Below are positions 1 to 11,740 of a stretch of 64,000 nucleotides of DNA, one piece after another. Source of the stretch: Chaetoderma sp. LZ-2023a (lineage: Eukaryota; Mollusca; Caudofoveata; Chaetodermatida; Chaetodermatidae); the NCBI GenBank assembly GCA_034401795.1, contig JAVVLW010001442.1:1-64000 (forward strand), written 5' to 3'. Below the pieces are notes generated by a model that was given only the letters and a program-made list of their open reading frames with translations, was not told the origin of the DNA and did not search any database. Position numbers and translations under genes: made by a program. The stretch's first letter is position 1, and each line of letters opens with the position of its first letter.

Positions 1-22
1 TGGGTGATTAAGTGGTGATTAG

Positions 23-417
23 GTGAGTGAGTGAGAGAGTGAATGAGTAAGTGCGTGAGTGAGTGAGTGAGTGAGTGGGTGAGTGAGTGAGTGAGTGAGT
101 GAGTGAGTGAATGAGTGAGTGAGTGAGTGAGTGAGTGAGTGAGTGAGTGAGTGAGTGAGTGAGTGAGTGAGTGAGTGAGTGAGTGAGTGAGTGAGTGAGT
201 GGGTGAATGGGGAATGTGTGAGTGTGTGAGTGAGTGGGTGAGTGGGTGGGTGGGAGAATGTATGACTGTGTGAGTGAGTGAGAGGGTGAGTGAGTGAGTG
301 AGTGAATGAGTGAGTGAGTGAGTGAGAGAGTGAGTGGGTTAGTGATCGGACAAGTCGTTGAGTGAGTGAGTGGGTGTATGAGTGGGTGAGTGACTGAGTG
401 AGTAAATGAGTGAGTGA
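23..417. repeat. (GAGT)n microsatellite
   Basis: About 400 bp of tandem GAGT/GTGA units, interrupted by variants such as GGGT, GAAT and a non-repeat patch near 340-360. Long open frames on the complement (runs of Thr-His-Ser-Leu) come only from the 4-bp period and are not genes. Confidence 0.97.
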
Positions 418-427
418 GCCCGGGAAT

Positions 428-433
428 CAACCA

Positions 434-468
<35 letters not shown>

Positions 469-760
469 CACCAACCATCCAACCAGCCATCCAACCAACC
501 ATCTAACCAGGCAACCAACCATGCAAAAATCCGATCAATCAAACAACCAAATGACCGACCGAGTGGTAGCGTCTGACAGACTGAACAATCGAGCAAACGT
601 CAATCAATCAATCAATCAACCCATCAGTGAGTCTATCAGTCATCCAAATATTTAACCAACCGCTGAACCAATCAACCAATCAATCAATCAATCAAACGTT
701 CACTCGATCTTTCAATCAAAGAACCAATTAATCAATCAATCTTTTCTTCAATATTGTACT
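428..760. repeat. (CAAT)n / CCAAC degenerate microsatellite
   Basis: Runs of CAAT at about 435-468, 600-618 and 680-745 are mixed with CCAAC and CCATC variants. It abuts the GAGT array. The Asn-Gln-Ser-Ile-rich frame at 410-655 is produced by the repeat and not by a gene. Confidence 0.93.
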
Positions 761-992
761 ATTTTAGAAGTGTGATGTAAATAAGGTGTTTACCTGTTTC
801 CAACTGCTAGTTTTAAAGTTTGATTTCTTGCTGCTCGTTTGTCTTTTTCATGACATGTGTTTGGCTGTTTTGGAACTGGCTTAACTGGGAGCTGTTGCCG
901 GCCTTGGCGCAGGCAGCTGCCGGTTATGGCATTTTCAAAACATTTCAATATGTGGTTACTCCTTTCCTTACAGCAATGTTCTCCTACTCATC

Positions 993-1210
<218 letters not shown>

Positions 1211-1590
1211 GCGTGTGAGTGCATGTGCGCGTGCGTGCTCATACTTGCATGACACGTGATCCCGCCGATATGTGCGACTGTAGTACCTGTCTTTCATTTG
1301 TCTCAATGGACAGCAAACTCAGACACGCAATAGTTTTTATCAAATATCTACCCAAGGAAATTAGACAAACTGGTAATATATCAAAGAGAAATGTAAAGCT
1401 GCTTACTATCCCAGGGTTATCATTTTGCTTCACTCTATCGAATAACCTTTTGTATTACGCGTCTGTGAGATTTCTATTAGAATTGTCTTTAATCTCAGAT
1501 GTATTCACTGGACCAATGCTTAATGCACAATTTGATAAAATGGAATCATCAAATTTATATTTGAAATGGTTTGTTCGAAAATCCCTGTGG

Positions 1591-1721
1591 CAAATCTAGA
1601 AGTGAATCATGAAAGCAATATAGGCCTATTCCTGAAATCAATATAGCAGGAAATTCAAACATTTATTTGACTAGCGGAGCGAAATAGCGGACTGAGCCAC
1701 GAATATCAATCATCGCATGCC
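1591..1721. other. Unusually conserved 131-bp block (copy A)
   Basis: Matches 49479-49609 over 131 bp without gaps and with only two substitutions, while the DNA just downstream (about 1722-1800) is only about 80% similar. The preceding 110 bp (about 1480-1590) is also well conserved and both copies keep an open frame of about 36 codons ending at the same TAG (1597-1599 in A). The peptide is not recognised. The stretch could be a regulatory element, a noncoding RNA exon, or the result of gene conversion. Confidence 0.6.
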
Positions 1722-2246
1722 GAAACTATTTTGTGAACATAGCTTCCAGCGATGAATAAGCTTGGAATCCTGTCGCCTTGTAAGGTATACCTTCTGGCTA
1801 AAACAAACGCCAAATACTTGAATCGAGAAACTGAATTTGCGTAACGTATTTGATTTGTTGAGGAAAAAACATTTTCTGCTCAGCTAAGTTCTAATCAAAG
1901 CAGTGCCCAAAGCTGTGCTGACAAGTCGCAAGTCATTGACACAGCTTCCTGTTTCACTTCACCCTGTGTCCAGTACTCTTGTCAGGCCAATCAATAACCA
2001 AGCCAGCAGAAGTAATGAACCAATCGAACAGTGCTTTACTGAGAAGCTAGAATGTTGTTTACTGGACACCACGTGACATTACCAGGTAAATATCGTGCTG
2101 AATATGACTGGTATCATGTCTCACTCCGTTCATCCAAGACATCACAACATCACGGGAATACTCCAAAGCTAATTTTAGTGTAGTCGGTTAAATTATTTGT
2201 AAAATATTCAATGGAATACTGAGTAAATTGTATATTGAAATCTAAT

Positions 2247-3206
2247 CTTCGGGTTGTGAGAATATATATAATAGAAAACACCAATGTCGGTGAATAAGAT
2301 GAGTGTAGCCCATTTTTCTAGCTCTATTCAGATAATAGTTTGACCCTGCAAGTTTGAGATGGGTTTTTGCCAATGCTGCAAATCGGGCGATGAATAGATG
2401 GCAAAAAATCTGATTACACCTGTGTCTTCGTCAAATCGCATAAAATAACTACATTTTACTCTAGAGTTCTTGGAAATTGAGATTTAAATTATGCTTTCAA
2501 TAAGCTGCGCAACAATGTTTCTGAGCATGATATGGAAGGTCAGCTGCAACGGCCACTAGAATGTTCTTGAAAATATAACAGTGCTCTCTGCTCCCTGTCG
2601 GAACATGACTCCGTAATGGGCTGACTATTGCTATGTATTCAATGATAACAAAATGTCACCAGAATAAATGTGAACAAGAGCTGTAGTATAGCATATGATT
2701 ACGCGGTATATATGCATACATCGCTTCTTCGGGTTGTGAGAATATATCTAATAGAAAACACCAATGTCGGTGAATAAAATGAGTGTAGCCCATTTTTCTA
2801 GCTCTATTCAGATAATAGTTTGACCCTGCACGTTTGAGATTGGTTTTTGCCAATGCTGCAAATCGGGCGATGAATAGATGGCAAAAAATCTGATTACACC
2901 TGTGTCTTCGTCAAATCGCATAAAATAACTACATTTTACTCTAGAGTTCTTGGAAATTGAGATTTAAATTATGCTTTCAATAAGCTGCGCAACAATGTTT
3001 CTGAGCATGATATGGAAGGTCAGCTGCAACGGCCACTAGAATGTTCTTGAAAATATAACAGTGCTCTCTGCTCCCTGTCGGAACATGACTCCGTAATGGG
3101 CTGACTATTGCTATGTATTCAATGATAACAAAATGTCACCAGAATAAATGTGAACAAGGGCTGTAGTATAGCATATGATTACGCGGTATATATGCCTACA
3201 TCGCTT
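2247..3206 (+). repeat. Tandem duplication, two 480-bp units
   Basis: 2247-2726 is repeated head-to-tail as 2727-3206. Only about half a dozen substitutions are visible and there are no indels, so the copies are about 99% identical. Block B (about 50150-50530) has a single diverged copy, so the tandem event is more recent than the segmental duplication. No coding potential is seen. Confidence 0.95.
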
Positions 3207-3826
3207 CATTTCTCAGCCGGCCATTCCTCAACTACAGAGGAATAGATCATGATTGCATTTCTATGTTAGTATTGGTTCTTACGTTTGAAAGTGCACTTGG
3301 TGTTTTATTGTCCTAAACTAGTGTAGAAACTCTCATTTTTTGTTCTTATTTCGGCAATGTCGTGCACTGCTTTGAAATACACAGTTTGAAAACTGTGTCT
3401 GGAATAGTTATCTTGATGTGGCATTCAAATTATTCAAGCATTTCCATAAAAAATGTCATTATTATAAAAAGTGTCCTTGATCTATTTCCAACATGAATTT
3501 ACCATATATAATATATAATCGCATCTGCTGTGTATCGCAAATCTGGATTTAAGCTATTTACGGTACGTTCAAAAGCTTTTGAGCCCAATTTTCACATTTC
3601 CCCTTACTCTTCCATAAAATAACCACAGTTATATCAAAGATTGACTGCAAGTCTATTTATTTATAGCTAAAGCTATTTACTGTTACATGTCATAGAGAAA
3701 TATTGCACATATAAGCTAACAATAAAGAGTAATTTGGGCCGGCCGATGAGGATAATAAGAAATAAATAGATGTGTATCAGATAGACATCCATGTTTCATT
3801 TCATTCAACAAATGGCTGGAACAATG

Positions 3827-4181
3827 GTCCGCCCATCACTATCTAAGCTCCACCCACACCACGCTCGTGTAGTTATCGATCGATCTCTGAATTCCCTGAT
3901 TATCAATTTCCAGAAAACTCTACAGGTAAGCTGTTGAATATTTTGAACTAATTTGGCTTGGTGATGTTGCTTCCCATGGCAGCAACAGCATTCAGTCAGA
4001 TTAACTTCAAAATATTCAGCAGCATGTTTCTTAAATACCAAAAACATGCAATTTGTGCAACGTGTCGGAGTATTAAGCGTTAAAGACGGGCTTAACCGAA
4101 TCACTGATGACGACATGTTTATTACGTCAGCATACACGTCGCGTTGTTGATTATGACGTCATATGATTGAGTGAGGAAAGG
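3827..4181 (+). mobile_element. Fold-back MITE-like repeat, family X
   Basis: A roughly 355-bp repeat with a CG-containing head (pattern CTAAGCTCCACCCACACCAC), a long imperfect hairpin centred near 3980 (arms near 3930-3975 and 3980-4025), then a tail with GTTTATTAAATA-like and TGACGTCA sequences. Block B lacks it: sequence around 52130-52150 runs directly from the left flank to the right flank. Related copies lie at about 19696, 20640, 26370 and 36000. No coding capacity; superfamily not assigned. Confidence 0.7.
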
Positions 4182-5299
4182 GATTCATGAATTTTTGACA
4201 GACAGCCATGTTATGTGTGTAACTAACCTCATGTTGAAAAGCTTCTAACTGTACTTTCATCCGCTGTCTGTGCTATATAGTCAATGTGTTAAACCAGCTA
4301 AAGAAAATAAGAAATAATATGTCTACTATCATACCATGAGCACAGTCTTAGCATAATACATATTCTATAGTTAAGAAATCATGGTTATTACACAAATTGC
4401 TCTTTCGCCTATGCATGATGCCAATTAAGAAGTATTAGGGATACACTCTATTCACATATACAACCCTCGGCATATCTAATATTTCCTATTAATCTAGTGT
4501 TTTTTAGACTTCTTTTAGATAACCTAACATGTTGGTGTTAAAAAATAATGAAGCCATTGCGGACAAGACATTAACTTAATGGCTCATCTTGAATATCATC
4601 TTAAATAGCAAGAGATCGATTCTTCCATGGTTTAAATATTGCACAATATGATTAATGGCCTGAACATTGCATGTTATGTGGCAATTATGACCTTGAACAC
4701 ACTCATCGATATCTGGACCTATCCAATGTGTTCGAAGAGAGTGTTGTGTATTTAGAAACCTAATGCATATTCAATTTAACACACGCCAACCCTCCCGTAC
4801 ACCCGCATACACGCTCGCATGCAGCCATAGCCACGCACTAATGAACGCACCCACGCATGTATGCACGCACACACGTGCGCATATAATATACTCCACATAC
4901 TGAGCTGAGTCTCATATAGCTCATGTCATCTAACCAGGCAAACATTGATTATCCATGATTGCTTCAGGAAAAGCGTTATATGTCAGCTTAAATCTTCAGG
5001 ACACTGACATACAATAGCATAATACTGTGGATATAATAACCACTCGATTGCTATTATGGATCATACATATTTCGAAATTAGTTGGTTAATAAAATTGAAC
5101 AATATTGTACCAGTGGCTACATAAGAACCATACGACATTAACGTTATACGTTGCGGCCACCGCGTACTGACTCATTTGATATAATTTATTGACTAACATT
5201 CAAGTGATTTCGAATCTAATTAAGCTCTTGAAGTTTAGCTGTAAATACCTCGCTCATTTAGAGCAATCCCGACAACAGGCATTGCGATGTATAAAAACT

Positions 5300-7150
5300 C
5301 TAGGATGCAGTACACTAGGCTATACTATACAGCAACATTATACCCGCATCACTATTCCCACAGCCTCAATTTTACACTGAGATCACTGTTCATGCTCACA
5401 TTCCTTGAGCCTGACATGTGATCGACTAAACCTGGTAATTCTAGCTCGATAGGATAGGTTTAAAGTAGTTAGGGACAATAAAAAAGAGACATTATGTGTA
5501 CGTATCTTTTACGGCTGTAGCTGATATGTAACACCGCACACTGGCTGGATTGCATAAATTGGCCAAATACCTTAGGGCCTCTTATTAATATCGAGTGATT
5601 GGCTCTTTCTGCGCTCCTCCAGCCGCAAGGCTTATGCTGGTCTGGACTCTCCATCGACAAGTTGGCATGATCCGACTCTGGGAAACATTTGGCGTTTCCG
5701 AGTGGTGAAGACTAAAGTGTCGATTTCGCATACATCCCCTCTGTATCTTCGGATACCAGTTAGTGTAGATAACCCCCACCAAAGAAGGAAGCACTGCAAA
5801 AAGATATAAATATTATGTAAAACCGGCCTGCAGTGCATCTCTGGACATTCTGAAACTCAACTCTAATGGCAGGCAAACTTTAGTCCCACTACACACGGGT
5901 GATGGACGGAACGCAGATCTCCATCCAACTCAGTGACTGGGCGCAGTCTTAGAACCCACCACACTCCCACGGGAAGGTCTTTAAGGATGGATATCTGTCT
6001 CTTGTTCCTCGCCATAAAATACTTATGCATTTTCTGAATTGCTTATGTGAATGGTAACTGGTCCTAATGATGTTATATGTGGTTGTGGGGTGATGGGTAA
6101 CCGGGTCGTTATCTGATTCTGAAGCTGTCTCTCTGTAACATGTCCGCACACTGCCTTTCTGAGGGAGATGCTATGTGAGGTGACCTTTGGGAAACCTGGC
6201 ATCTTCACCAGTTAGACTCATGTGTCAAAAGATAGGTAGGAATCCCTGCCACATGCGGCCAAAGCTTGGAAGCGAATCTAACAACTAAATGGTAGGTTCG
6301 AATTTAGCAGAAGGCCCACATAAATAAAGTGGCAACTACCAATACAGTATCGATGACCTTTGAATTCTTTGGAAATCATCCACCCGTCTTGCATCACAAT
6401 TAATTATATACGTCACTAGGTTGACACACACTACACATAGCTTCTTGTTTGAACAAGAGAGTGGCCCTTTATGCCAGGTCTCTTCCTCCACGTCGGTGTT
6501 GAAGGCCATTTCTTGTGATGGAGGCCCGCGTGATGCACTTTCCTCTCACAACAATATTATTTTCTTAGTGGTATAATGGTTTATATTAAACTATATAAGT
6601 AGCCTCGTTAGGACGCTCCCTTGCAGGGATATCTCTCGGATATATATGGGTCTGTGAGGTACCTCTGACGAGCCCACGTAAACAAGACACCAACTTGGTT
6701 TTATGTACTGTATACTTTCTCTCATCTCCTAGCAAACGAGTACCATTGTTTGTTTAGTGATATATTTTTGATTTATTATCATGTCCAGACCACTAAATTA
6801 AGCTATGGTCTGTCATATCGGTGACACCAATATTTGGGATGAGACCGTGAGGTTCAATCTCGGCAGCAATGGTCGCATGGACCCGCTGGAATGTTATCAT
6901 TCCACCAGTTCTAGAAGCCGGTCTTTGTACCTTCTGGAGAGTTGCAATATGGGATCCATAACCTCAGAACCCTAGCTAACCAGCCCTATCCGTGGATCCT
7001 GTACATGTGGTGCAATGGAGTGGAGCAACATAACAGACCAGCGCGTACCCCTGCGAGATACATTACATTACTTACACCCACCTGTTATGTTTGCTAATAG
7101 AGATGGGACATTTATATCAGGCTCTGCCATAACCCTTTTTAACCACGAAA
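5300..7150. other. No recognisable gene; A-specific stretch
   Basis: Between the block A/B anchors at about 5265 and 9300 the two copies no longer align, and this part matches nothing else in the window. Small minus-strand frames near 5469-5838 and 5949-6208 have no recognised domain. Moderately GC-rich patches at 5590-5800 and 6840-7080 look like old transposon or SINE material but cannot be classified. Confidence 0.5.
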
Positions 7151-7158
7151 CCCTTTAA

Positions 7159-8150
7159 AGGGGAACACAAGAAGGGTCGCCATCGTTTGCATAAAACACG
7201 CAGTTCTATTGTAGAGCCCACATTTAAGCTACTGTATAAAGCTTTCCCCCGACATTTGTATATAAATCCGAGTAAAATGGTGTTAAAAAAAGGCTATGTT
7301 ACCATAATTTTCTGCGAGTTAATTAAACCTATGACGTCATAGGTTTAATCCCATCCGACAAGAACCATAATAACGGCACTCTGAAGACAGGAGTGCATGC
7401 ATTTGGATAGTGATATCTCTATCGGTGATGATGCTATCGACATCATTTATATATGTACAGATTGAAGAGATTAAGACGTGTATCACACTATCGCAAATTT
7501 ATGGAATGTATTTGTTATTTTCACACATTAATTGCTTAAGATGGCCATTTTCTATGAAGATACCTGCCAATTAGATTAACATTACAAAATCTCAGGAAGT
7601 TTTGAGGCTAGTTTGAAAACATAAGTACCTAAAGATGGACTGGATGTATGTACAAACTATTTAAACTCTCATATTAATAGATGAAACTTTAATAACATTA
7701 TCTGCCGTAGCCCCAGTGAGAGTGTTGATTCAATAGTGGCAATTATATTGAATTGCCTATACTATCGCGTCATTCATTTATCTCAAGATCAAAGCTTCAT
7801 GTCAAAATTGGCACCATCAGAGAAATCAGACAAAGGACTGTTAGTATATATTCCTCAACATTTCCGCAAATATAGTTTATATATTCCTAAAACAGCTGAA
7901 GAGAATCCCCTTATAAAAACGCAATTCGCAATTTTATTGCGATAGCGTTGGATGACAGCGAGAAAAACGTTCAACTTATGACGTCATACGCCTCATCCGA
8001 GAATAGAAATTTAACTAATGTATCACATATTTAAATAACGAAGATATATATTTCTAATTTGAACACAGATCTTACAATTATATTTTTGAAAACGTTACGG
8101 TCTGTAGATTCATTTTATACACAGTAGTATAGAGGGTCTGGTGATTCCCT
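7159..8150. mobile_element. Putative TTAA-flanked MITE (992 bp)
   Basis: Flanked on both sides by TTAA (7155-7158 and 8151-8154). The ends form an imperfect inverted repeat: AGGGGAACACAAGAAGGG at the left, and AGGGAATCACCAGACCC when the right end is read inward. TTAA duplications are typical of piggyBac-like and Kolobok-like families. CRE-like TGACGTCA octamers lie about 170 bp from each end. The frame at 7736-7945 has no recognised domain. The short, imperfect inverted repeats limit certainty. Confidence 0.45.
7322..7349. repeat. Perfect 28-bp palindrome centred on TGACGTCA
   Basis: Every base from 7322 to 7335 pairs with 7336-7349 without a mismatch or spacer. The centre is the full cAMP-response-element octamer (7332-7339). 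It lies inside the putative TTAA-flanked MITE, about 165 bp from its left end. Confidence 0.9.
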
Positions 8151-8169
8151 TTAAGTTAAATTTCAATTT

Positions 8170-9130
8170 TGTCAAAGAATATATCCATTTTCAGGCCAAG
8201 AAAAGCTTTTTTTATTTACTGCTGAAATTACTGTCTCTGTTATCGAGCAAGTCATTCCAATGGTAAAATTTGAAAAATAGTCTGCTCTTGGCCTGTAAAT
8301 ATACACTTCATAAAACCACTGCACAGGCTAGTTTGCTCTGGATTCAGTAGATGTCCTGTACTTGAATATAGGAGTGGTGCCTTGTAATTGATATATTGTG
8401 ATTTAAAAGATGAAAACTCTTTGGGAAAGAGATAAACAGGTTTAAACTACATATATCATAGCATGCATAATATAACCAAACCAATAATTACAGAAACCAT
8501 GAGATTCTAGAACAGTCAGTAAATAGAAGAATAATCAGTACACAGTCATACTCCAACTGATGATCATCAGTACAGTATTTTGATATTCAACTAAATAAAT
8601 ATCTGGAGGTAAGCAATAGGATGTGGAGCCTGGCTCTAAAGTTATATGGCCAGCATTAACCAGGTAATGCTGAAAATCGATAAGGGAAATTTGTATTTTT
8701 GCTTAGTGAATTCCCATTTGTAGGTCAAGGGTAGATTTTCTTTTTATATCACTATTGGATTGACTGTCTCAGTAACAGAGCCAACCATTTCAGTATTCAA
8801 AAACTATCTCCCATTGGCGTGCAAAAGGAAATCTTTCACGAGATACTACTACACATATCTCACTTTCAAGGCAACAATACAGGAAAACTTGTCATTGAAA
8901 AGGTTAATGGATGAATTTCATTAAGAAAATTTCAATTTTGTCATAGAAAATCTACACTTATACTTTGCAGAACATAAGAATGCAATTTTTTGAAAATTTA
9001 CAACTGAATTGGCTTGCTTGATTTTAAAGCCAGACAGACATTGCAGTGGCAAAATTTCAAAAGGTGTCTTCTCTTGAATTGCAAATATCTCTAGCCCAGT
9101 AAAGAGTCTGTGTTGACCAGTTTGACCATT
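8170..9130. repeat. Cluster of three fold-back repeats, family Y
   Basis: Three diverged copies at about 8175-8320, 8695-8845 and 8935-9105. Each is an imperfect inverted repeat of about 140 bp: a left arm containing CATTTNCAGGCCAAGA-like sequence, a centre with GAGCAAGTCATTCCA, and a right arm with AATGGTAAAATTTGAAAAA and CTCTTGGCCTG. Similar hairpins occur at 25830-25965, 54765-54905 and 55410-55540. No coding capacity. Confidence 0.65.
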
Positions 9131-9289
9131 AAAGTGTTAATCACTACTCTGTAATTTGCGATGGTTAAAAGCCCAATATGATAGCGTTGTCATGTCTTTG
9201 TCCAGGATTCACTCCGCCAATGATTTATTAGTATATAAGGCATCTACATAATGACTTTTATAGCTCCGTTCTCCTTTCCTTTAATTGTT

Positions 9290-11740
9290 TTATTAATCAT
9301 GATAGAGTTATTAGCATTTGTTTCGTCCTGTTCTGAGGTAACACACCTGAAAAGATCATTCCAATATTCATTCAACAGTGAGTGGTAAAAGTCCACCATT
9401 GCAGCGTAACATGATTGCCTTCGCTATCCTTCAGGTGGATGAGTTATCCATGCCACAATTAGAGCGCAAAGAAGAATCAAGAAAATAATAGGTTATTGTC
9501 GGCAAATCAGTCGTGTACAAAATCGATATTAGAAATATCATCCACTCAAAATAGCAGCTTTCAAATGAAAATCTAGCCACCAGTACTGACAAGTTATTCC
9601 TAAGTGGCACGATAATTGTTGGCATATTCAATAATAATCTGTCAACGTGATGGCCAGCGAAAATAAGCCTTCAGATTCATGTCTCTAAATCATGATACTA
9701 ATTCCTACTAAAGGCAGCCTAATTGTTGTGTTGTTCTCTATATCGCATCAGACCATCTGATTGGCTGAAGGTGAGACATGCAAATATGCCTATTTTCTGC
9801 TGTGGATGCATGAAGTCCATCAACAGGTCACGGCCTGAATCTGAGCTGTTAATCATGCAGGATGGCACAATTCAACTGACGTCACTATTAGAGTTTCACA
9901 GAGTAACGTAATGAAACAGAATCTAGTTAATACATTTGTGTGCCATTTTAAGATTAGTCAACAATATGTAATGGAGAAAGTCAAATGTCAACGTCTAAAA
10001 TTTTGAGAGGAATGAGAAAGCATTTTTGAAGCGAGTTTTTTTCATAGTATTCCGATAGCTTCAATCGTAACTTTTTCGAACAATGATTCAATGACCAAAA
10101 TATGTTTAGTATAATTTATATTGGAGATTAATCTCTGTTTATAACATAGTGAGTAATATATAATTAGTTGAACAATTCTACAACTGCTCTTCGTAGGTAT
10201 CTACTATATTAAATGAAACACATAACACAGAGATTGTATAGTGTCTTACAATATAATTACAAATAAGAATGTGTATGCACTATGTGATCTATGCGGCTTC
10301 GTAAAAGTTATCAAAGATGTGATGGACAGACATACAGAATGATGAACAGATCAACCCACAGATAGATAGACCCAGACAGACAAAATATACTAGCCACAAG
10401 TCGCAGCTCAAATAGCTCAGCACTACTGAAATGTGATGACAGATAATTATGTTGTCGTGTGTCAATTAGCTGGTGCATAAAGCGATTGATTATCTAACAT
10501 CAAATCAGAAATTATATTACATATTATAAGAATTTTTCTCTCCTCATTCTATTCTGTTGTGGACCATTCAATAACCACCCCCACCTCAACCACGCATCCC
10601 CACTTGGGCATTCGTCTAGTTTATCAGGATACATTTTTTGTTTATTGAGTATATAATAACAAGGTATTATACATTTGATATTTCAGCACACAGATATATT
10701 GTATTCTATTACAAGCTATGCTTATGTATCAATGGATGTGTCCTCTCCTGACTAAAATCCAATGTTTTACTCTCCGCTAATGAATAGTTAATGCAAGTAG
10801 CGGCACATAGGCAACTGCTGTCCTCCTACATTTAGCTGTTAGTTGGCATGACCGTACGAGCTCACTTGTTAGATTGTCTTAGGTAATACTGCAAGCAGAA
10901 CTACAAAAATGTGCTACAGCACTTGGTGTAAAGAGACGATTGAGAAAGAGATATGTGGGACTTGTTACCTTTTAACGAAAGTTTATTCCAGCCCATCCAA
11001 TCTATAAGGGGCCTGTGAAAAAACGGTAAGTGGCAGTATGAATTGAGTGATGGCTGTCAATACTGGCGGATTGATAGCAGTTTTCAGGCTAGCTAATTAT
11101 GCGGAAAGAGTGATAGCTGGTTTCCAGCAAATAACAGGTCTCGGTTATTAGTTTTTCAAATCATTATCGAAAATAATTTTTGCGTATTGGGCTGCCGGTG
11201 TATGTATGTTTCAGCCATTCTTCAGTCCACGTGTCGCATGATGCGTGTAGTAAGAACGATTCACAAAAAGATGACAAGACATATTATCATGAGACGCAAT
11301 TGTTTTGGATTACATATAGTTGTCACATATAATACCTGGAGAACTTGAGCGATAGCTTTTGCATGTGGTACTGAATTATAAGCGGACGTGAGTCTAGCCT
11401 TGTATCATTTGAAGTGATCTCAGTTGGCTTACATCAGGTGAAAATGGTTAATAATACTTCCAGTGGAAATGACCCACAGATACCTTACAGACTTTTCAAT
11501 TAATGGTGTTCCTGTAATTGCATACATTGAAGCAAATGGTGTATCAAGCGCATAGATCAGATGAGTCTTATAAATGGCTATCGCGCTTTCAATGAATTCT
11601 TAAATATGTGCTATTATACACGTTTATCTTGCATATTTCTGTCTTAAGTTAATTAGGCAAACTATCTACAACAATCATTCATGCGATGAGTCTAGTGGGA
11701 AATGGACGAAAACAATTTTCCATGCCGACAATACAAGTTA
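9290..11740. other. Collinear noncoding part of block A
   Basis: Aligns along its length with about 56500-59400. The matching open frames differ between the copies, so there is no sign of protein-level conservation. The site at 10565-10600 (short C-rich run) has expanded into a longer C-rich tract in B (57847-57980). Confidence 0.6.

Noticed and set aside
8..655. Long open frames over the GAGT and CAAT repeats
   Set aside because: The 4-bp period gives long frames with repeated Thr-His-Ser-Leu or Asn-Gln-Ser-Ile. There is no other coding evidence.
6840..6870. tRNA B-box-like GGTTCAATCTC (also AGGTTCGATCGCC on the minus strand near 20588)
   Set aside because: No matching A box at the right distance and no cloverleaf; a tRNA-derived SINE is possible but not supported.
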